64,000 nt of DNA, taken from assembly GCF_003058225.1 (NCBI RefSeq), contig NZ_QBUG01000012.1, positions 124,001 through 188,000 of the forward strand, read 5' to 3'. Both the position numbers and the translations under genes were made by a program. Positions within the stretch are counted from its first letter, which is position 1. Every line of letters begins with the position of its first letter. This DNA comes from Promicromonospora sp. AC04. GTDB taxonomy: Bacteria > Actinomycetota > Actinomycetes > Actinomycetales > Cellulomonadaceae. A model generated the notes under the pieces. The model ran no database searches. It saw only the letters and a program-made list of their open reading frames with translations, and was not told the origin of the DNA. Below are positions 45,940 to 54,543 of the stretch, piece after piece.

Positions 45940-46649
45940 GCGGACACCCCCGGCTTCTCGCCGGCCCGCTCGCCGGTGTCCGAGCCCGCGCCCGTCCCGC
46001 TACCTGCCCCGGTGCCCGGTCCGGTGCCCGGCACGGCAACGGGCTTGGCCGCCGTGACCTCGGCATCGAGCTCGCGCAGGCCCGCGTCGTCGGCCGCCGT
46101 GGCGACCCGGTCGCCGTACTCGACGCCGTCGAACAGGTCAGCGCCCGAGCGCAGGCGCGCGGCCTGGGCGGGCAGGCGCTCGCCGGCGTCGCCGGCGGCC
46201 TCCTGCGCCGTGCGGCCCGGTCGCGGCTCGATGATCACACGTTCCTCCAGGGACCGGACGACCGCGCGGAAGCGCTCCACGGTCGCCGTCCGCCAGTCGC
46301 CCGACGCTGCCGCGACGTCGGCCGCGGCGCGCATCTGCGCGGCCGTGCGGGCGTCGTCGGTGTCGAGCACCTCGGCGGAACCCGTGCGGTTGCGCCCGAG
46401 GTGCACCGGCCCGGCCACCAGCCAGGCGATCACGAGGACCACGACGACGACCACCGTGATGGCGAGCCCGAGCTGCGGGCCCGACATCGACGCGTCGGGC
46501 CACTCGATGTTGTTCAGCCAGTCCAGCACCCAGTTGAGCAGGCGCGTCAGCAGCGACTCGCGCTCCGCGTACTCGGGGCGCTGCAGCTCGCTCGTGAGCC
46601 ACTCGCGTGCTGTGTCCCGGTCCGGGACGACGGGCAGATCGGCCCTCAT
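45936..46649 (-). CDS. DUF4129 domain membrane protein
   Basis: Protein of 237 residues with one span (about 55-76, LAITVVVVVVLVIAWLVAG) and a cytoplasmic helical domain containing RFRAVVRSLEERVIIEPRPGRTAQEAAGDA, typical of DUF4129, found at the end of some transglutaminases. The C-terminus is a Gly/Thr/Ser-rich run of simple repeats (GTGPGTGAGSGTGAGSDTG). ATG at 46649 is chosen because upstream codons overlap the previous stop. Role unknown, conserved with MoxR. Confidence 0.82.
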   Translation of the reverse strand: MRADLPVVPDRDTAREWLTSELQRPEYAERESLLTRLLNWVLDWLNNIEWPDASMSGPQLGLAITVVVVVVLVIAWLVAGPVHLGRNRTGSAEVLDTDDARTAAQMRAAADVAAASGDWRTATVERFRAVVRSLEERVIIEPRPGRTAQEAAGDAGERLPAQAARLRSGADLFDGVEYGDRVATAADDAGLRELDAEVTAAKPVAVPGTGPGTGAGSGTGAGSDTGERAGEKPGVSA

Positions 46650-46650
46650 G

Positions 46651-47865
46651 TCACTTGTCCGCCGCGACCGCGGCCGCGGCCTGCAGCTGCACGTCCAGTC
46701 CCTCGCGACGCATCCGGGTGTCGATGTAGAGCAGGGCGATGACACCCCCGAGGAACAGCACGCTCATGCCGCCCGTGATGACGTAGGTGATCCCGTAGCT
46801 GACGGCCAGGCCGGCGTCGTTCGCCGTCGCCATGAACAGGCCCATGACCGCGCCGATGGGGAACGCGACGACCTGGCCGATGATGCTGAGGATGATCGAG
46901 GTCAGCAGGTAGATGCCGAGCACCCGCCAGAACGAGCCGCGCGTCAGCTTCCACGCACGCCGGCACGTGGCCCAGAAGCCGCCGCCCTCGACCGCGAGCG
47001 CCGGCGGGATCAGGGCGGTGCGGGTGAACACCCAGAAGCCACCCACGGCGAGCGCGGCGAGCACGACGAGCACGCTGACCACGCCGAGCGTCGGGTCGAC
47101 GGAGAACCCAGCTGCGACGATCCCGACGGCCAGGGCGTACACCACGAGCATCGCGAGTCCGCTCAGGAGCGAGAAACCGAGGAGGAACCACCAGCGCCGG
47201 CCCGCGCGCCGCCACGCCTCGCCCACCGAGATCTTGCGTCCGATGACCGAGTCGCTGACGGAGATCGCCATGATGCCCATGGCGAGCGGCGTCACGAGCC
47301 CGAGCAGGAGGCCGGAGCCGAGCAGCGAGCCGTAGGTCACGCCCAGCATGCTGTCCATGCCGGTCAGCCCCTGGGCGGCCGGGTCGCTCTCGAGCTCGGC
47401 CAGCAGCCCGCCCCACAGGTCGGTGAACCAGGTGATGAGGGGAATGCTGATCAGGGTGCCGAGCGCGACGGCGGCGACCACGACGATCGCCGTCAGCCCC
47501 AGCGTCACGCCCGGGTTGTGCCGGACGGCGCCGAACGCGCCGTCGTACAGCTCGCCCAGGGTGAGCGGACGCAGCGGGATGATGCCTGGCTTGTCGGCCA
47601 CGGGCCGGTAGGCCGGGACCGGGCCGCCCGGGTGGTGCTGCCCGTACTGGCTCTGGCCGTACTGGTTCTGCCCGTACTGCCCCGGCGCCGTCGGCTCGGC
47701 CGGCGGCGTCCCGTACTGCGGCTGCGCGGGCGGTGCGGCCGGGTCGTACCCGGGCGCGTACTGCCCGTACCGCGGCGGCTCGCCCCAGCCGGCGGGCTGG
47801 GGCCCTCCGGGCTGCGGGGGCGTCGGCTGCGCCGGCTGGTCGGGTGCGCTCTCGGGCGTCGTCAT
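46651..47865 (-). CDS. Polytopic membrane protein, GDPD membrane-domain type
   Basis: Protein of 404 residues. The first 110 are low complexity, rich in Pro, Gln, Gly and Tyr with GQYGQNQYGQSQYGQ repeats. Six or so membrane spans follow; segments such as RPLTLGELYDGAFGAVRHNPGV match the membrane domain (PF10110-like) found in front of some glycerophosphodiester phosphodiesterases, but no phosphodiesterase domain is present. ATG at 47865. Function unknown; first gene of the MoxR operon. Confidence 0.82.
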   Translation of the reverse strand: MTTPESAPDQPAQPTPPQPGGPQPAGWGEPPRYGQYAPGYDPAAPPAQPQYGTPPAEPTAPGQYGQNQYGQSQYGQHHPGGPVPAYRPVADKPGIIPLRPLTLGELYDGAFGAVRHNPGVTLGLTAIVVVAAVALGTLISIPLITWFTDLWGGLLAELESDPAAQGLTGMDSMLGVTYGSLLGSGLLLGLVTPLAMGIMAISVSDSVIGRKISVGEAWRRAGRRWWFLLGFSLLSGLAMLVVYALAVGIVAAGFSVDPTLGVVSVLVVLAALAVGGFWVFTRTALIPPALAVEGGGFWATCRRAWKLTRGSFWRVLGIYLLTSIILSIIGQVVAFPIGAVMGLFMATANDAGLAVSYGITYVITGGMSVLFLGGVIALLYIDTRMRREGLDVQLQAAAAVAADK

Positions 47866-47976
47866 GGGGCGTGCTCCGCGTGTCGTCTCAAGTCGTGCCT
47901 GCGCCGCAACCCTAGTACGCGCCGCTGACACCGGGCTGCGTAATTCGCACCTGCTGCGGGGGTCTCCGCGTAACCG

Positions 47977-48966
47977 TCACCCGGCCGTGACCACGGTGGC
48001 GCCGGCCTCGTGCTCGGCGAGGTCGCCGGTGGCCCCGGCGCGGACGGCCCGGCCGCCCAGCACGTACACGTAGGCCCAGAATCCGGCGAGCACGATCGCG
48101 CCGATCACGATCTTGAGCCACCAGTACAGCTCGGACCCGGTGACGAAGCCCTCCACGAGGCCGGAGACGCCGAGGGCCACCGCGAGCCCGATGACCGTCG
48201 TGATCAGTGCGCGCCCTTCGGCGGCCATGGCGACCGACCGCTTGCGGTGCCCCGGGTCGATCATTGTCCAGAACAGCCGCAGGCCCGCCGCTCCCGCGAC
48301 GAAGATGCACGTCAGCTCCAGCAGGCCGTGCGGCGCGATGAGCGTGAGGAACAGGTCGAGCTCGTCGTGGGCGGCCATCATCCCGCCGGTGGCGCCGATC
48401 TGGACCGCGTTCTGCCACAGCACGTTCAGGGTGAAGAGGCCGGTGATCCCGCCGGCCACTGCCTGCGCCGCGATCCACGCGTTGTTGGTCCACACCACGG
48501 CGGCGAAACCGATGCCCGGGTCGTAGTAGGACGCGAACGCCTCGTTCACGTAGTCCTCCTGCGCCGCGGGCGACATCATCGAGTTCATCGCGTCGGCGTC
48601 GCCCGCGATGTAGACGCCCGCGACGACCGCGACGAGCAGGCAGGCGGCCGTCACCGCGTGCGACCACCACCGGATCCGGTAGAAGGCAGCGGGCAGCGAC
48701 ACCACGGCGAACCGCACCACCTCGCGCCAGGCGGGCTCGTGCGACCCGGCGATGCGGGTGCGCGCCCGGTTCAGGACGTCGGACAGGCGGGTGACCAGCG
48801 CGGGGTCCGGCGCCGCCGACCGGACCGTCGACAGGTGCGTGGCCACCGACTGGTACAGGCGCACCAGCTCGTCCGACTCGGCGCCGTCCAGGCGGCGCCG
48901 GGACGCGAGCTCCTTGAGGCGGTCCCACTCTGCGGCGTGCACGGCGGTGAAGGCGTCGATGTCCAC
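47977..48966 (-). CDS. Stage II sporulation protein M (SpoIIM) family membrane protein
   Basis: Protein of 329 residues with a soluble helical N-terminus (VDIDAFTAVHAAEWDRLKEL) and five to six spans containing the SpoIIM pattern GITGLFTLNVLWQNAVQIG, APHGLLELTCIFVAGAAGLRL. In Bacillus SpoIIM helps engulfment, but the family is widespread in non-sporulating Actinobacteria beside MoxR and RDD genes, role unknown. GTG at 48966 is taken as start. It diverges from the RDD gene by 67 bases. Confidence 0.88.
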   Translation of the reverse strand: MDIDAFTAVHAAEWDRLKELASRRRLDGAESDELVRLYQSVATHLSTVRSAAPDPALVTRLSDVLNRARTRIAGSHEPAWREVVRFAVVSLPAAFYRIRWWSHAVTAACLLVAVVAGVYIAGDADAMNSMMSPAAQEDYVNEAFASYYDPGIGFAAVVWTNNAWIAAQAVAGGITGLFTLNVLWQNAVQIGATGGMMAAHDELDLFLTLIAPHGLLELTCIFVAGAAGLRLFWTMIDPGHRKRSVAMAAEGRALITTVIGLAVALGVSGLVEGFVTGSELYWWLKIVIGAIVLAGFWAYVYVLGGRAVRAGATGDLAEHEAGATVVTAG

Positions 48967-49033
48967 GACGGTAGTCTGCCGCACAGGAAATACGGCGTGA
49001 CCCCGAGGCCCCCAGAACCCGACCGGAGGAACC

Positions 49034-49861
49034 GTGCAGGACGGCATCGTCATCGGCGAGGGCGTGGTGCTGGACGCGCGCCCGGCATCGTTCATCACGC
49101 GTGCCATGGGCGCGATGCTCGACTTCCTCGTGATCGGCGCAGTCATCACGGTGACCCTGGTCGTGGGCGCGGTCTGGTTCCTGGAGAACGCCGTGCTGGG
49201 CGAGGACGTCGCGATGGTGGTCTACGTCCTCGCGAACGTGGTGGTCATGGTGGGCGTGCCCGTCACCGTCGAGACGCTGTCGCGCGGCCGGTCGGTCGGC
49301 AAGCTCGCCTGCGGCATCCGTGTGGTGCGCGACGACGGCGGCCCCGTTCGGTTCCGGCACGCGCTGGTGCGCGCCCTCATCGGCGTGATCGAGCTGTGGC
49401 TGACGTTCGGCGGCATCGCGGCGATCGCGTCGCTGTCCAACGCGAAGGGCAAGCGCCTCGGCGACCTCGCGGCCGGCACGTACGCGGTGCGGGTGCGGGG
49501 CGGCAAGCCGCCGTCGGCCCCGGTCGTGATGCCGCAGTCCCTGGCGTCGTGGGCGCACACCGCGGACATGCGCCGCCTGCCGGACGGGCTGGCGCTGGCC
49601 GCCCGCCAGCTGCTGGGCCGTGCCGCCCGCCTGGCACCCGAGTCCCGGGCGCGGCTCGCCGACGACCTCGCCGGCCGCATCGAGCCCTACGTCGCCCCCG
49701 GGCCGCCGGCCGGCACGCACCCCGAGGCGTTCCTGCACGCCGTCCTGGCCGAACGCCGCGAGCGCGAGCTCGCCGCGGGTCAGCGCGAACGCAAGCGGGC
49801 CGAGGAGCAGGCAGAGCTGCTGCACCGCCTCCCCTTCGCGGTCGCCGACCCGCCCCGCTGA
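49034..49861 (+). CDS. RDD family membrane protein
   Basis: Protein of 275 residues. The first 150 hold three to four spans with the RDD signature residues (ARPASFITRAMGAMLDFLV, then RSVGKLACGIRVVRDDGGPV and KRLGDLAAGTYAVRV). The C-terminal 120 residues are soluble, with many Arg/Ala/Glu and probably helical. GTG start with GGAGG five bases upstream. RDD proteins are proposed transporters; this one pairs with SpoIIM, a common arrangement. Confidence 0.88.
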   Translation: MQDGIVIGEGVVLDARPASFITRAMGAMLDFLVIGAVITVTLVVGAVWFLENAVLGEDVAMVVYVLANVVVMVGVPVTVETLSRGRSVGKLACGIRVVRDDGGPVRFRHALVRALIGVIELWLTFGGIAAIASLSNAKGKRLGDLAAGTYAVRVRGGKPPSAPVVMPQSLASWAHTADMRRLPDGLALAARQLLGRAARLAPESRARLADDLAGRIEPYVAPGPPAGTHPEAFLHAVLAERRERELAAGQRERKRAEEQAELLHRLPFAVADPPR

Positions 49862-49871
49862 CGAGAAGGCT

Positions 49872-50126
49872 CGAACCGCAACTTGCGCGTCCCTGGAGCC
49901 GCACTCACCGGCGCCGAACCGCAGGTTGCGCGTCGGAGCGGCCGCCCAACCGAAGGTTGCAGGTCCATCACGGGCTCGATCGACAAGTCTCCTGCGGTTC
50001 GACGCCAGTGGGTGCTCCAGGGACGCGCATCTTGCGGTTCGGCGCCGCCAGCCACGCGCATCTTGCGGTTCGGCGCCGCCCGTGGTCGCCGGGAACGACA
50101 CGTAACCTGCGGTTCGGCGCCGCCAG
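49872..50126. repeat. Array of six short units, three inverted relative to the other three
   Basis: Units near 49872, 49911 and 49943 read CCGAACCGCA then TTGCGCGTC or close variants; units near 49990, 50021 and 50052-50126 read the reverse, with CTTGCGGTTCGGCGCCGCC best conserved. The first unit pairs with 50014-50041 over 28 bases with two mismatches. The block fills the gap between the converging RDD and acyltransferase genes. It is not a CRISPR: spacing is irregular and orientation flips in the middle. Confidence 0.8.
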
Positions 50127-50141
50127 ATCACGTTACCCTGG

Positions 50142-51329
50142 TCAGGTTCGGACGTCGTCCCAAGCGCGCATCAGGCCGCGCGAGCGCAGGGCTCCGGAGC
50201 AGCGCCGCAGCCCGGCCTGCACCACCCGGCGCAGCCGGGCCGACGTCGGACGCTCGACGCCGTAGTGGATCGCCACCGCCAGGCCAAGGCTCAGCGCGCC
50301 CGCCGCGAAGAGGGCGACCGTGCGGGTGGTCTCGTGGGCCAGCACGTCGATGACGGCGTACCCGAACTGCGTGTGCACCAGGTACACGGGGTAGGTCAGG
50401 GCGCCGACCGTGCCGAGCACCGCCGCCACCCGCCGGGGCGGGGCCGTCCTGCCGCGTAGCGTCGTCGCCCAGACCGCGACGACGCTCGCGAGCAGGATCA
50501 TCACCGTGATCACCGGGTTGACCGGGACGCCCTGCAGGTCGGACGCGCGGCCGGCGGCCTCCAGGACCCGCATGACGCACAGGACCAGCCCCCCGGCGAG
50601 CAGCAGGCTGGTGACGACGTCGAACCCGTCGCGGTAGGCCAGGAACAGCAGCATGCCGACGGCGAAGTACGGGGCGTAGGCCGGGACGAGCCAGTCGGCG
50701 AGCCAGTGGGCGCCGAACTCCTCGGCGGCCCAGCCGGCGAGCGGCCAGAGCGTGGCGAAGGTCAGCACGCGGTTGCGCGTGAGCGGGCCGAACGCCAGCA
50801 CCACGAGCACCAGCAGGTAGAACTTCAGCTCCACGAGCAGGGTCCAGAACACGACCTGGACGCCGGTGACGTCGAACAGGTCCTGGACCATCGTGAGGTT
50901 GACGACGGTCTCGGTCAGGTTCGTCTGCCGCCCGCCCGACCACACCTGCTGCAGGCCCGCCGTCAGCACTATGCACGCCCAGTACGCCGGGAAGAGCCGG
51001 CCCACCCGGGAGGCGACGAAGCCCGCGATCCCCCGGCCGTCAGCGCTGAGCAGGATCACGAACCCCGAGATCATGAAGAACAGCTCGACGCCGAGCCAGC
51101 CGTACCGCGTGATCTCGTTCAGCAGCGGGAACGCGTTCGCGGGGTCGGCACCCCAGTAGCCGGTCACGGTCGAGGTCGCCGTGAAGTGGTACAGCAGGAC
51201 GGCGGCAGCGGCGCCGAACCGCAGGCCGTCCATGGCCACGAGCCGGCCGGAGATCTTCCGGCGCGTACTGCCCGTGGTCGCGGAGGTCGTCTCAGGCGTG
51301 GACGCGGGTGTGCTGTCACGGCGAGTCAT
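50142..51329 (-). CDS. Acyltransferase family 3 membrane protein
   Basis: Polytopic O-acyltransferase of 395 residues with about ten spans. After a Ser/Thr-rich N-terminus comes the family opening MDGLRFGAAAAVLLYHF with the conserved His, then TRYGWLGVELFFMISGFVI, and FWTLLVELKFYLLV. These enzymes acetylate or acylate surface polysaccharides, peptidoglycan or lipids. The Ser/Thr-rich N-terminus may be disordered. Neighbouring glycosyltransferases suggest a glycan or glycolipid substrate (inference). Confidence 0.9.
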   Translation of the reverse strand: MTRRDSTPASTPETTSATTGSTRRKISGRLVAMDGLRFGAAAAVLLYHFTATSTVTGYWGADPANAFPLLNEITRYGWLGVELFFMISGFVILLSADGRGIAGFVASRVGRLFPAYWACIVLTAGLQQVWSGGRQTNLTETVVNLTMVQDLFDVTGVQVVFWTLLVELKFYLLVLVVLAFGPLTRNRVLTFATLWPLAGWAAEEFGAHWLADWLVPAYAPYFAVGMLLFLAYRDGFDVVTSLLLAGGLVLCVMRVLEAAGRASDLQGVPVNPVITVMILLASVVAVWATTLRGRTAPPRRVAAVLGTVGALTYPVYLVHTQFGYAVIDVLAHETTRTVALFAAGALSLGLAVAIHYGVERPTSARLRRVVQAGLRRCSGALRSRGLMRAWDDVRT

Positions 51330-51363
51330 CGCCGCCGACCTTAGATCACGAAACGATAACGGT

Positions 51364-51411
51364 CAAAATTCACCCCGCCAAGACTTCACTCCACCAGGAT
51401 TTCACCCCACC
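51364..51411 (-). repeat. Three 16-base tandem repeats over a stop codon
   Basis: Period 16: 51364-51379, 51380-51395 and 51396-51411, with core TTCACCCCACCAGG-like on the plus strand. The last copy contains the stop codon of the glycosyltransferase gene. Tandem slippage of the gene end is the simplest cause. Confidence 0.7.
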
Positions 51412-52463
51412 AGGAGCGCGAGCAGCGTCTTCGCCGAGGTGTCCCAGTCGTACCCGGCGGCGCGGATGCGCGCCGCCGCGGACCGTTCGGCCCAGGCCTG
51501 CGGATCGTCGAGCTCGCGGACGGCGGCGACGAACCCGTCGACGTCGTCCGGGTCGACGTACGCGCCCGCCGCCCCGCCGACCTCCCGGAACACGGGGATG
51601 TCGCTGACCACCACGGGGGTGCCGAGCGTCATGGCCTCCACCAGCGGGAGCCCGAAGCCCTCGTCGCGGGACCCGGAGACGAGGGCCGTCGCACCGCGCA
51701 GCACACCGTGGTAGACCTCGTCGGACGCGCCGTCGTGGAACACGAGCGTGCCCTCGCCGGCCAGGGCCTGCAGCCGCGCCCGCTGCTCGGGCCGGACCGG
51801 GCTCATCAGGTGCAGCTCCCACCCGGGCAGCCGCGCCATGGCGCGGGCCGGCAGCTCGACGTTCTTGTACGGCATGAACGAGCCCATGTACACGAGCGAG
51901 CGGGTGCGCTCAGGGGCGGGCCGGCCGGCCGGCAGGTCCGGCACGGGGTCCGGCGCGTTCGGCACGACGGTCACCGGCCGCCGGGTCAGCCGGTGGGCGG
52001 CGATCAGGTCACGCGTGGTCTCCGAGACGGTCACCACGGCGTCGGCCCGGTTCAGCAGCGCGCGCTGCGGCCACCACGCGAGGTGGAACGCCCGCCACAG
52101 CAGGCGGACGGGCGCGGGCAGGTTCCGCGGCGGCGTGGGGTGCCGGTAGTAGATGAGGTCGTGCAGGGTCAGGACCACGCGGTAGTCACGCCCCCAGGTG
52201 CCCATGGTCTGCATCGGGCTGAACACGACGTCGGCGCCCGTGCGGCGCACCTGCCGCGCCACGAACGGCTCGCGCCAGCTCGTCGGGCCGCTCACCAGGT
52301 GCCACGGCAGGCCGGCGGGCAGGTGGTCGAGCTGACGCTCGTCGTCGACCAGCACCTCGACCGGGTGCAGTCGGGCCAGCGCGGTCACGATCCCCGCGGT
52401 GTACCGGCTGATCCCGTCGTGGCGTCCCACCCGGAGATACCGGCAGTCGACGACGATCTTCAC
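51402..52463 (-). CDS. GT4-family glycosyltransferase
   Basis: Retaining glycosyltransferase of 353 residues with the two-Rossmann GT-B fold. N-terminus KIVVDCRYLRVGRHDGISRYT; the nucleotide-sugar region has GSFMPYKNVELPARAM, GSRDEGFGLPLVEAMTLGTPVV with the EX7E-like pair. GTG at 52463 has AGGGA upstream; the GTG at 52478, which overlaps the previous stop, would add five residues. Acceptor and donor unknown. Confidence 0.88.
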   Translation of the reverse strand: MKIVVDCRYLRVGRHDGISRYTAGIVTALARLHPVEVLVDDERQLDHLPAGLPWHLVSGPTSWREPFVARQVRRTGADVVFSPMQTMGTWGRDYRVVLTLHDLIYYRHPTPPRNLPAPVRLLWRAFHLAWWPQRALLNRADAVVTVSETTRDLIAAHRLTRRPVTVVPNAPDPVPDLPAGRPAPERTRSLVYMGSFMPYKNVELPARAMARLPGWELHLMSPVRPEQRARLQALAGEGTLVFHDGASDEVYHGVLRGATALVSGSRDEGFGLPLVEAMTLGTPVVVSDIPVFREVGGAAGAYVDPDDVDGFVAAVRELDDPQAWAERSAAARIRAAGYDWDTSAKTLLALLVG

Positions 52464-52474
52464 CTGATCTTCCC

Positions 52475-53482
52475 TCACTGTTCATCCTGCTTGTCCGCGC
52501 CCTCGAGGGCGGCAAGGAATTCGGCGGTCTCCCGCGCCACGGCGTCCGGCGCCTCGTAGTGCGCCAGGTGACCCACCTGCGGTACGACGACGAGCCGGGC
52601 GCTCGCGAACATCGCCTCCAGCTCCCGCTGCGAGGGCAGCGGGGCGACGTCGTCGTTCTCGGACGCGATCAGCAGCGTCGGCGCGCTGATGCGCCCGGCA
52701 TAGGCGGCGACGTCGGTCCCGACCGAGGCGTGGAAGGCCTCCAGCAGCGTGCGCCGGTCCGCGAACCCGGAGAAGTACCGGTCGTGCTCCGCGTGGATCC
52801 AGCGCCGCAGGTGCCGGTCGCGCGTAGTGACCATCGCCACACTCGCGACGCGGGTGAACAACGGGTGACGCAGCAGCCCCGTCCCGACGCGTTCGGGCAG
52901 CGCCGCGGCCAGCCGGTGCACCCCCACAGTCACGGCGCTCAGCACGCGCCGGGGCCCGGCGAGCGCCGCCGTCGCTATGGGATTGACGAGGACGAGACCC
53001 CGCACCGGCGGCGCGTCGTGAGGCTCCGCGGCGGCCACGGTCGCGGCCGCGACGATCGACCCGAAGGAGTGTCCCGCCAGCACGGCATCCCCCTCCGGTA
53101 CGACGGCGGCCAGCAGCTCGGCCGTCCACGCGGCGTAGCCGGCGACGTCGTGCAACCCGTCCGGGAGCGGTGCCGAGGCACCGAACCCAGGCAGGTCAGG
53201 CACGTAAACCTGCAGGTCAGGGCGCCGCTGCACGAGATGCGCGACTATCGGCTCCAGACCGTGGTGGTCGCCCCGGAGCCCGTGCAGGAACACCAGCGGT
53301 CGCGGCGCGGCGGCGTCGCCGTACACCCGGAGGTGGACGTGGACGCCGCGGATCTCCAGGTCGAGGGAGCGCACAGATGTGCCCGCGACGAGTCCCGCGT
53401 ACGGTGCTTCGTGCGGGGGCGTGTGCGGTGCCTCGTGGGCTGCGTCTTGCGCTGCCTCGCGCGGGTGCGTGTCGGTGTTCAT
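52475..53482 (-). CDS. Alpha/beta hydrolase
   Basis: Protein of 335 residues. The hydrolase fold begins after a His/Pro/Ala-rich N-terminus. The oxyanion loop is LVFLHGLRGDHHG and the nucleophile elbow GHSFGS; the acid and final His are likely in SENDDVAPLPS and QVGHLAHYEAP. No signal peptide. ATG at 53482 is preferred (AGGG ten bases upstream) over 53500. Substrate unknown; coupled to the glycosyltransferase, so may act on a lipid or glycan ester. Confidence 0.85.
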   Translation of the reverse strand: MNTDTHPREAAQDAAHEAPHTPPHEAPYAGLVAGTSVRSLDLEIRGVHVHLRVYGDAAAPRPLVFLHGLRGDHHGLEPIVAHLVQRRPDLQVYVPDLPGFGASAPLPDGLHDVAGYAAWTAELLAAVVPEGDAVLAGHSFGSIVAAATVAAAEPHDAPPVRGLVLVNPIATAALAGPRRVLSAVTVGVHRLAAALPERVGTGLLRHPLFTRVASVAMVTTRDRHLRRWIHAEHDRYFSGFADRRTLLEAFHASVGTDVAAYAGRISAPTLLIASENDDVAPLPSQRELEAMFASARLVVVPQVGHLAHYEAPDAVARETAEFLAALEGADKQDEQ

Positions 53483-53534
53483 CGCGCTGACCCTAAGCAT
53501 TCAGGTGACCGTCGCGGGAGGGGTCTGAGAAATA

Positions 53535-53550
53535 TGGGGGTAAACCCCCA
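53535..53550. other. Small hairpin upstream of the DMT-type gene
   Basis: TGGGGG-TAAA-CCCCCA forms a six-base stem with a four-base loop in the 110-base gap of the divergent pair. Beside it, 53572-53577 can pair with 53585-53590 or, alternatively, with 53596-53602, so two exclusive folds are possible. Confidence 0.3.
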
Positions 53551-53601
53551 GGCGATTTCGGGGGAGAACCTGGTGGCGAAGAGGGCCACCTTTACGCCAC
53601 C

Positions 53602-53610
53602 GTATAGCCC
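53602..53610 (+). promoter_or_regulatory. Candidate -10 next to the DMT-type start
   Basis: GTATAG (53602-53607) lies three bases before the ATG at 53611 and no Shine-Dalgarno is seen, so the transcript may begin at the start codon (leaderless). No clear -35 was found. Confidence 0.3.
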
Positions 53611-54543
53611 ATGCAAGCCATAGCGGTCGCTCTCGCCGTGCTCGGTGCCGCGCTGTTCGCCGGCGCCGCAGTCCTGCAGCACCGCGAGGTATCCGACCTG
53701 TACGGGGGTCCGCTCCCCCGCGAGCGCGTCCTGTCCCTGCGCCGCCTCGGCCGGATCGCACGGCGGCCCGGCTGGCTGGCCGGGTTCGGGCTCGCCGGGG
53801 GCGGCACGATCGTGCACGCCATCGCGCTGGCGCTCGCACCGCTCCGCCTGGTCCAGCCGATCGGCGTGCTCGCGGTACCGGTGGCGGTGCTGCTCTCCTC
53901 GCTCCGGCTGCGCCGGGCGCCCGGCCGCCACGTGCTCCTCGGCGTCGCCCTGACCATGGCCGGCGTCGCCGTGTTCGTCGCGGCCTCGGTGAGCGCGACG
54001 TCGGGCAACCCGCCGCCCCCCGGATCCACCCTGCCGACCATCCTCATCGTCGGCGGCGTCGTGCTCGCACTCGGCGCCGGCGGCCTGGCGGCCGGCGGCT
54101 GGCTGCGCTGCGTCGCCTGCGCGACGGCGGGAGCCACCGCGTTCGGCCTGCTCTCCGCCCTCATGCGGGTGATCTTTCAGGAGCTCGCGGGCGGCACACC
54201 CTGGTACGACCCGCAGGTGCTCGGCACCGGGGCGAGCGCCGTCGCCGCGATGGTCCTGGGCGGCTGGCTCGTCCAGCAGGCCTACCCGTCCGGCCCGCCC
54301 GAGGTGGTCGTCGCGTGCCTCACCGTCGTGGACCCGATAGTGGCCGTGCTCCTCGGCGCCCTGCTCCTCGGCGAGGGCGCCGACACGCCCGTCGCCACCT
54401 GGTTCCTCCTCGGTGGCGCGGCGTTCGCCGCGTCCGCCGGGGTCCTCGTTCTTGCCCGGCTCCACCCTGACGCCGTCGCAGCCCGCGCGGCGCGTACCGC
54501 CCCTTCGAGACTTCCCGAACCATCGAGAGGTACAGCACAGTGA
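53611..54543 (+). CDS. DMT/EamA-like integral membrane protein
   Basis: Protein of 310 residues with about nine to ten spans arranged as two halves, as in drug/metabolite transporters: opening AVLGAALFAGAAVLQHREVSD and repeat region LVQPIGVLAVPVAVLLSSL in the first half, VDPIVAVLLGALLLGE in the second. The substrate is unknown; related actinobacterial proteins are annotated as Mg2+ transporter NIPA-like or EamA. The stop overlaps the next start (GTGA). A role in exporting or supplying a precursor for the glycosyltransferase is possible. Confidence 0.82.
   Translation: MQAIAVALAVLGAALFAGAAVLQHREVSDLYGGPLPRERVLSLRRLGRIARRPGWLAGFGLAGGGTIVHAIALALAPLRLVQPIGVLAVPVAVLLSSLRLRRAPGRHVLLGVALTMAGVAVFVAASVSATSGNPPPPGSTLPTILIVGGVVLALGAGGLAAGGWLRCVACATAGATAFGLLSALMRVIFQELAGGTPWYDPQVLGTGASAVAAMVLGGWLVQQAYPSGPPEVVVACLTVVDPIVAVLLGALLLGEGADTPVATWFLLGGAAFAASAGVLVLARLHPDAVAARAARTAPSRLPEPSRGTAQ

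Noticed and set aside
49872-50126. CRISPR array
   Set aside because: Units are irregularly spaced, degenerate and change orientation in the middle; there are no spacers of constant length and no cas genes nearby.
49872-50126. Repeat-containing peptide (LRFGAA repeats) encoded in the array
   Set aside because: Frames across the array show repeated short peptides only because the DNA repeats; there is no start signal and no codon bias typical of the neighbours.
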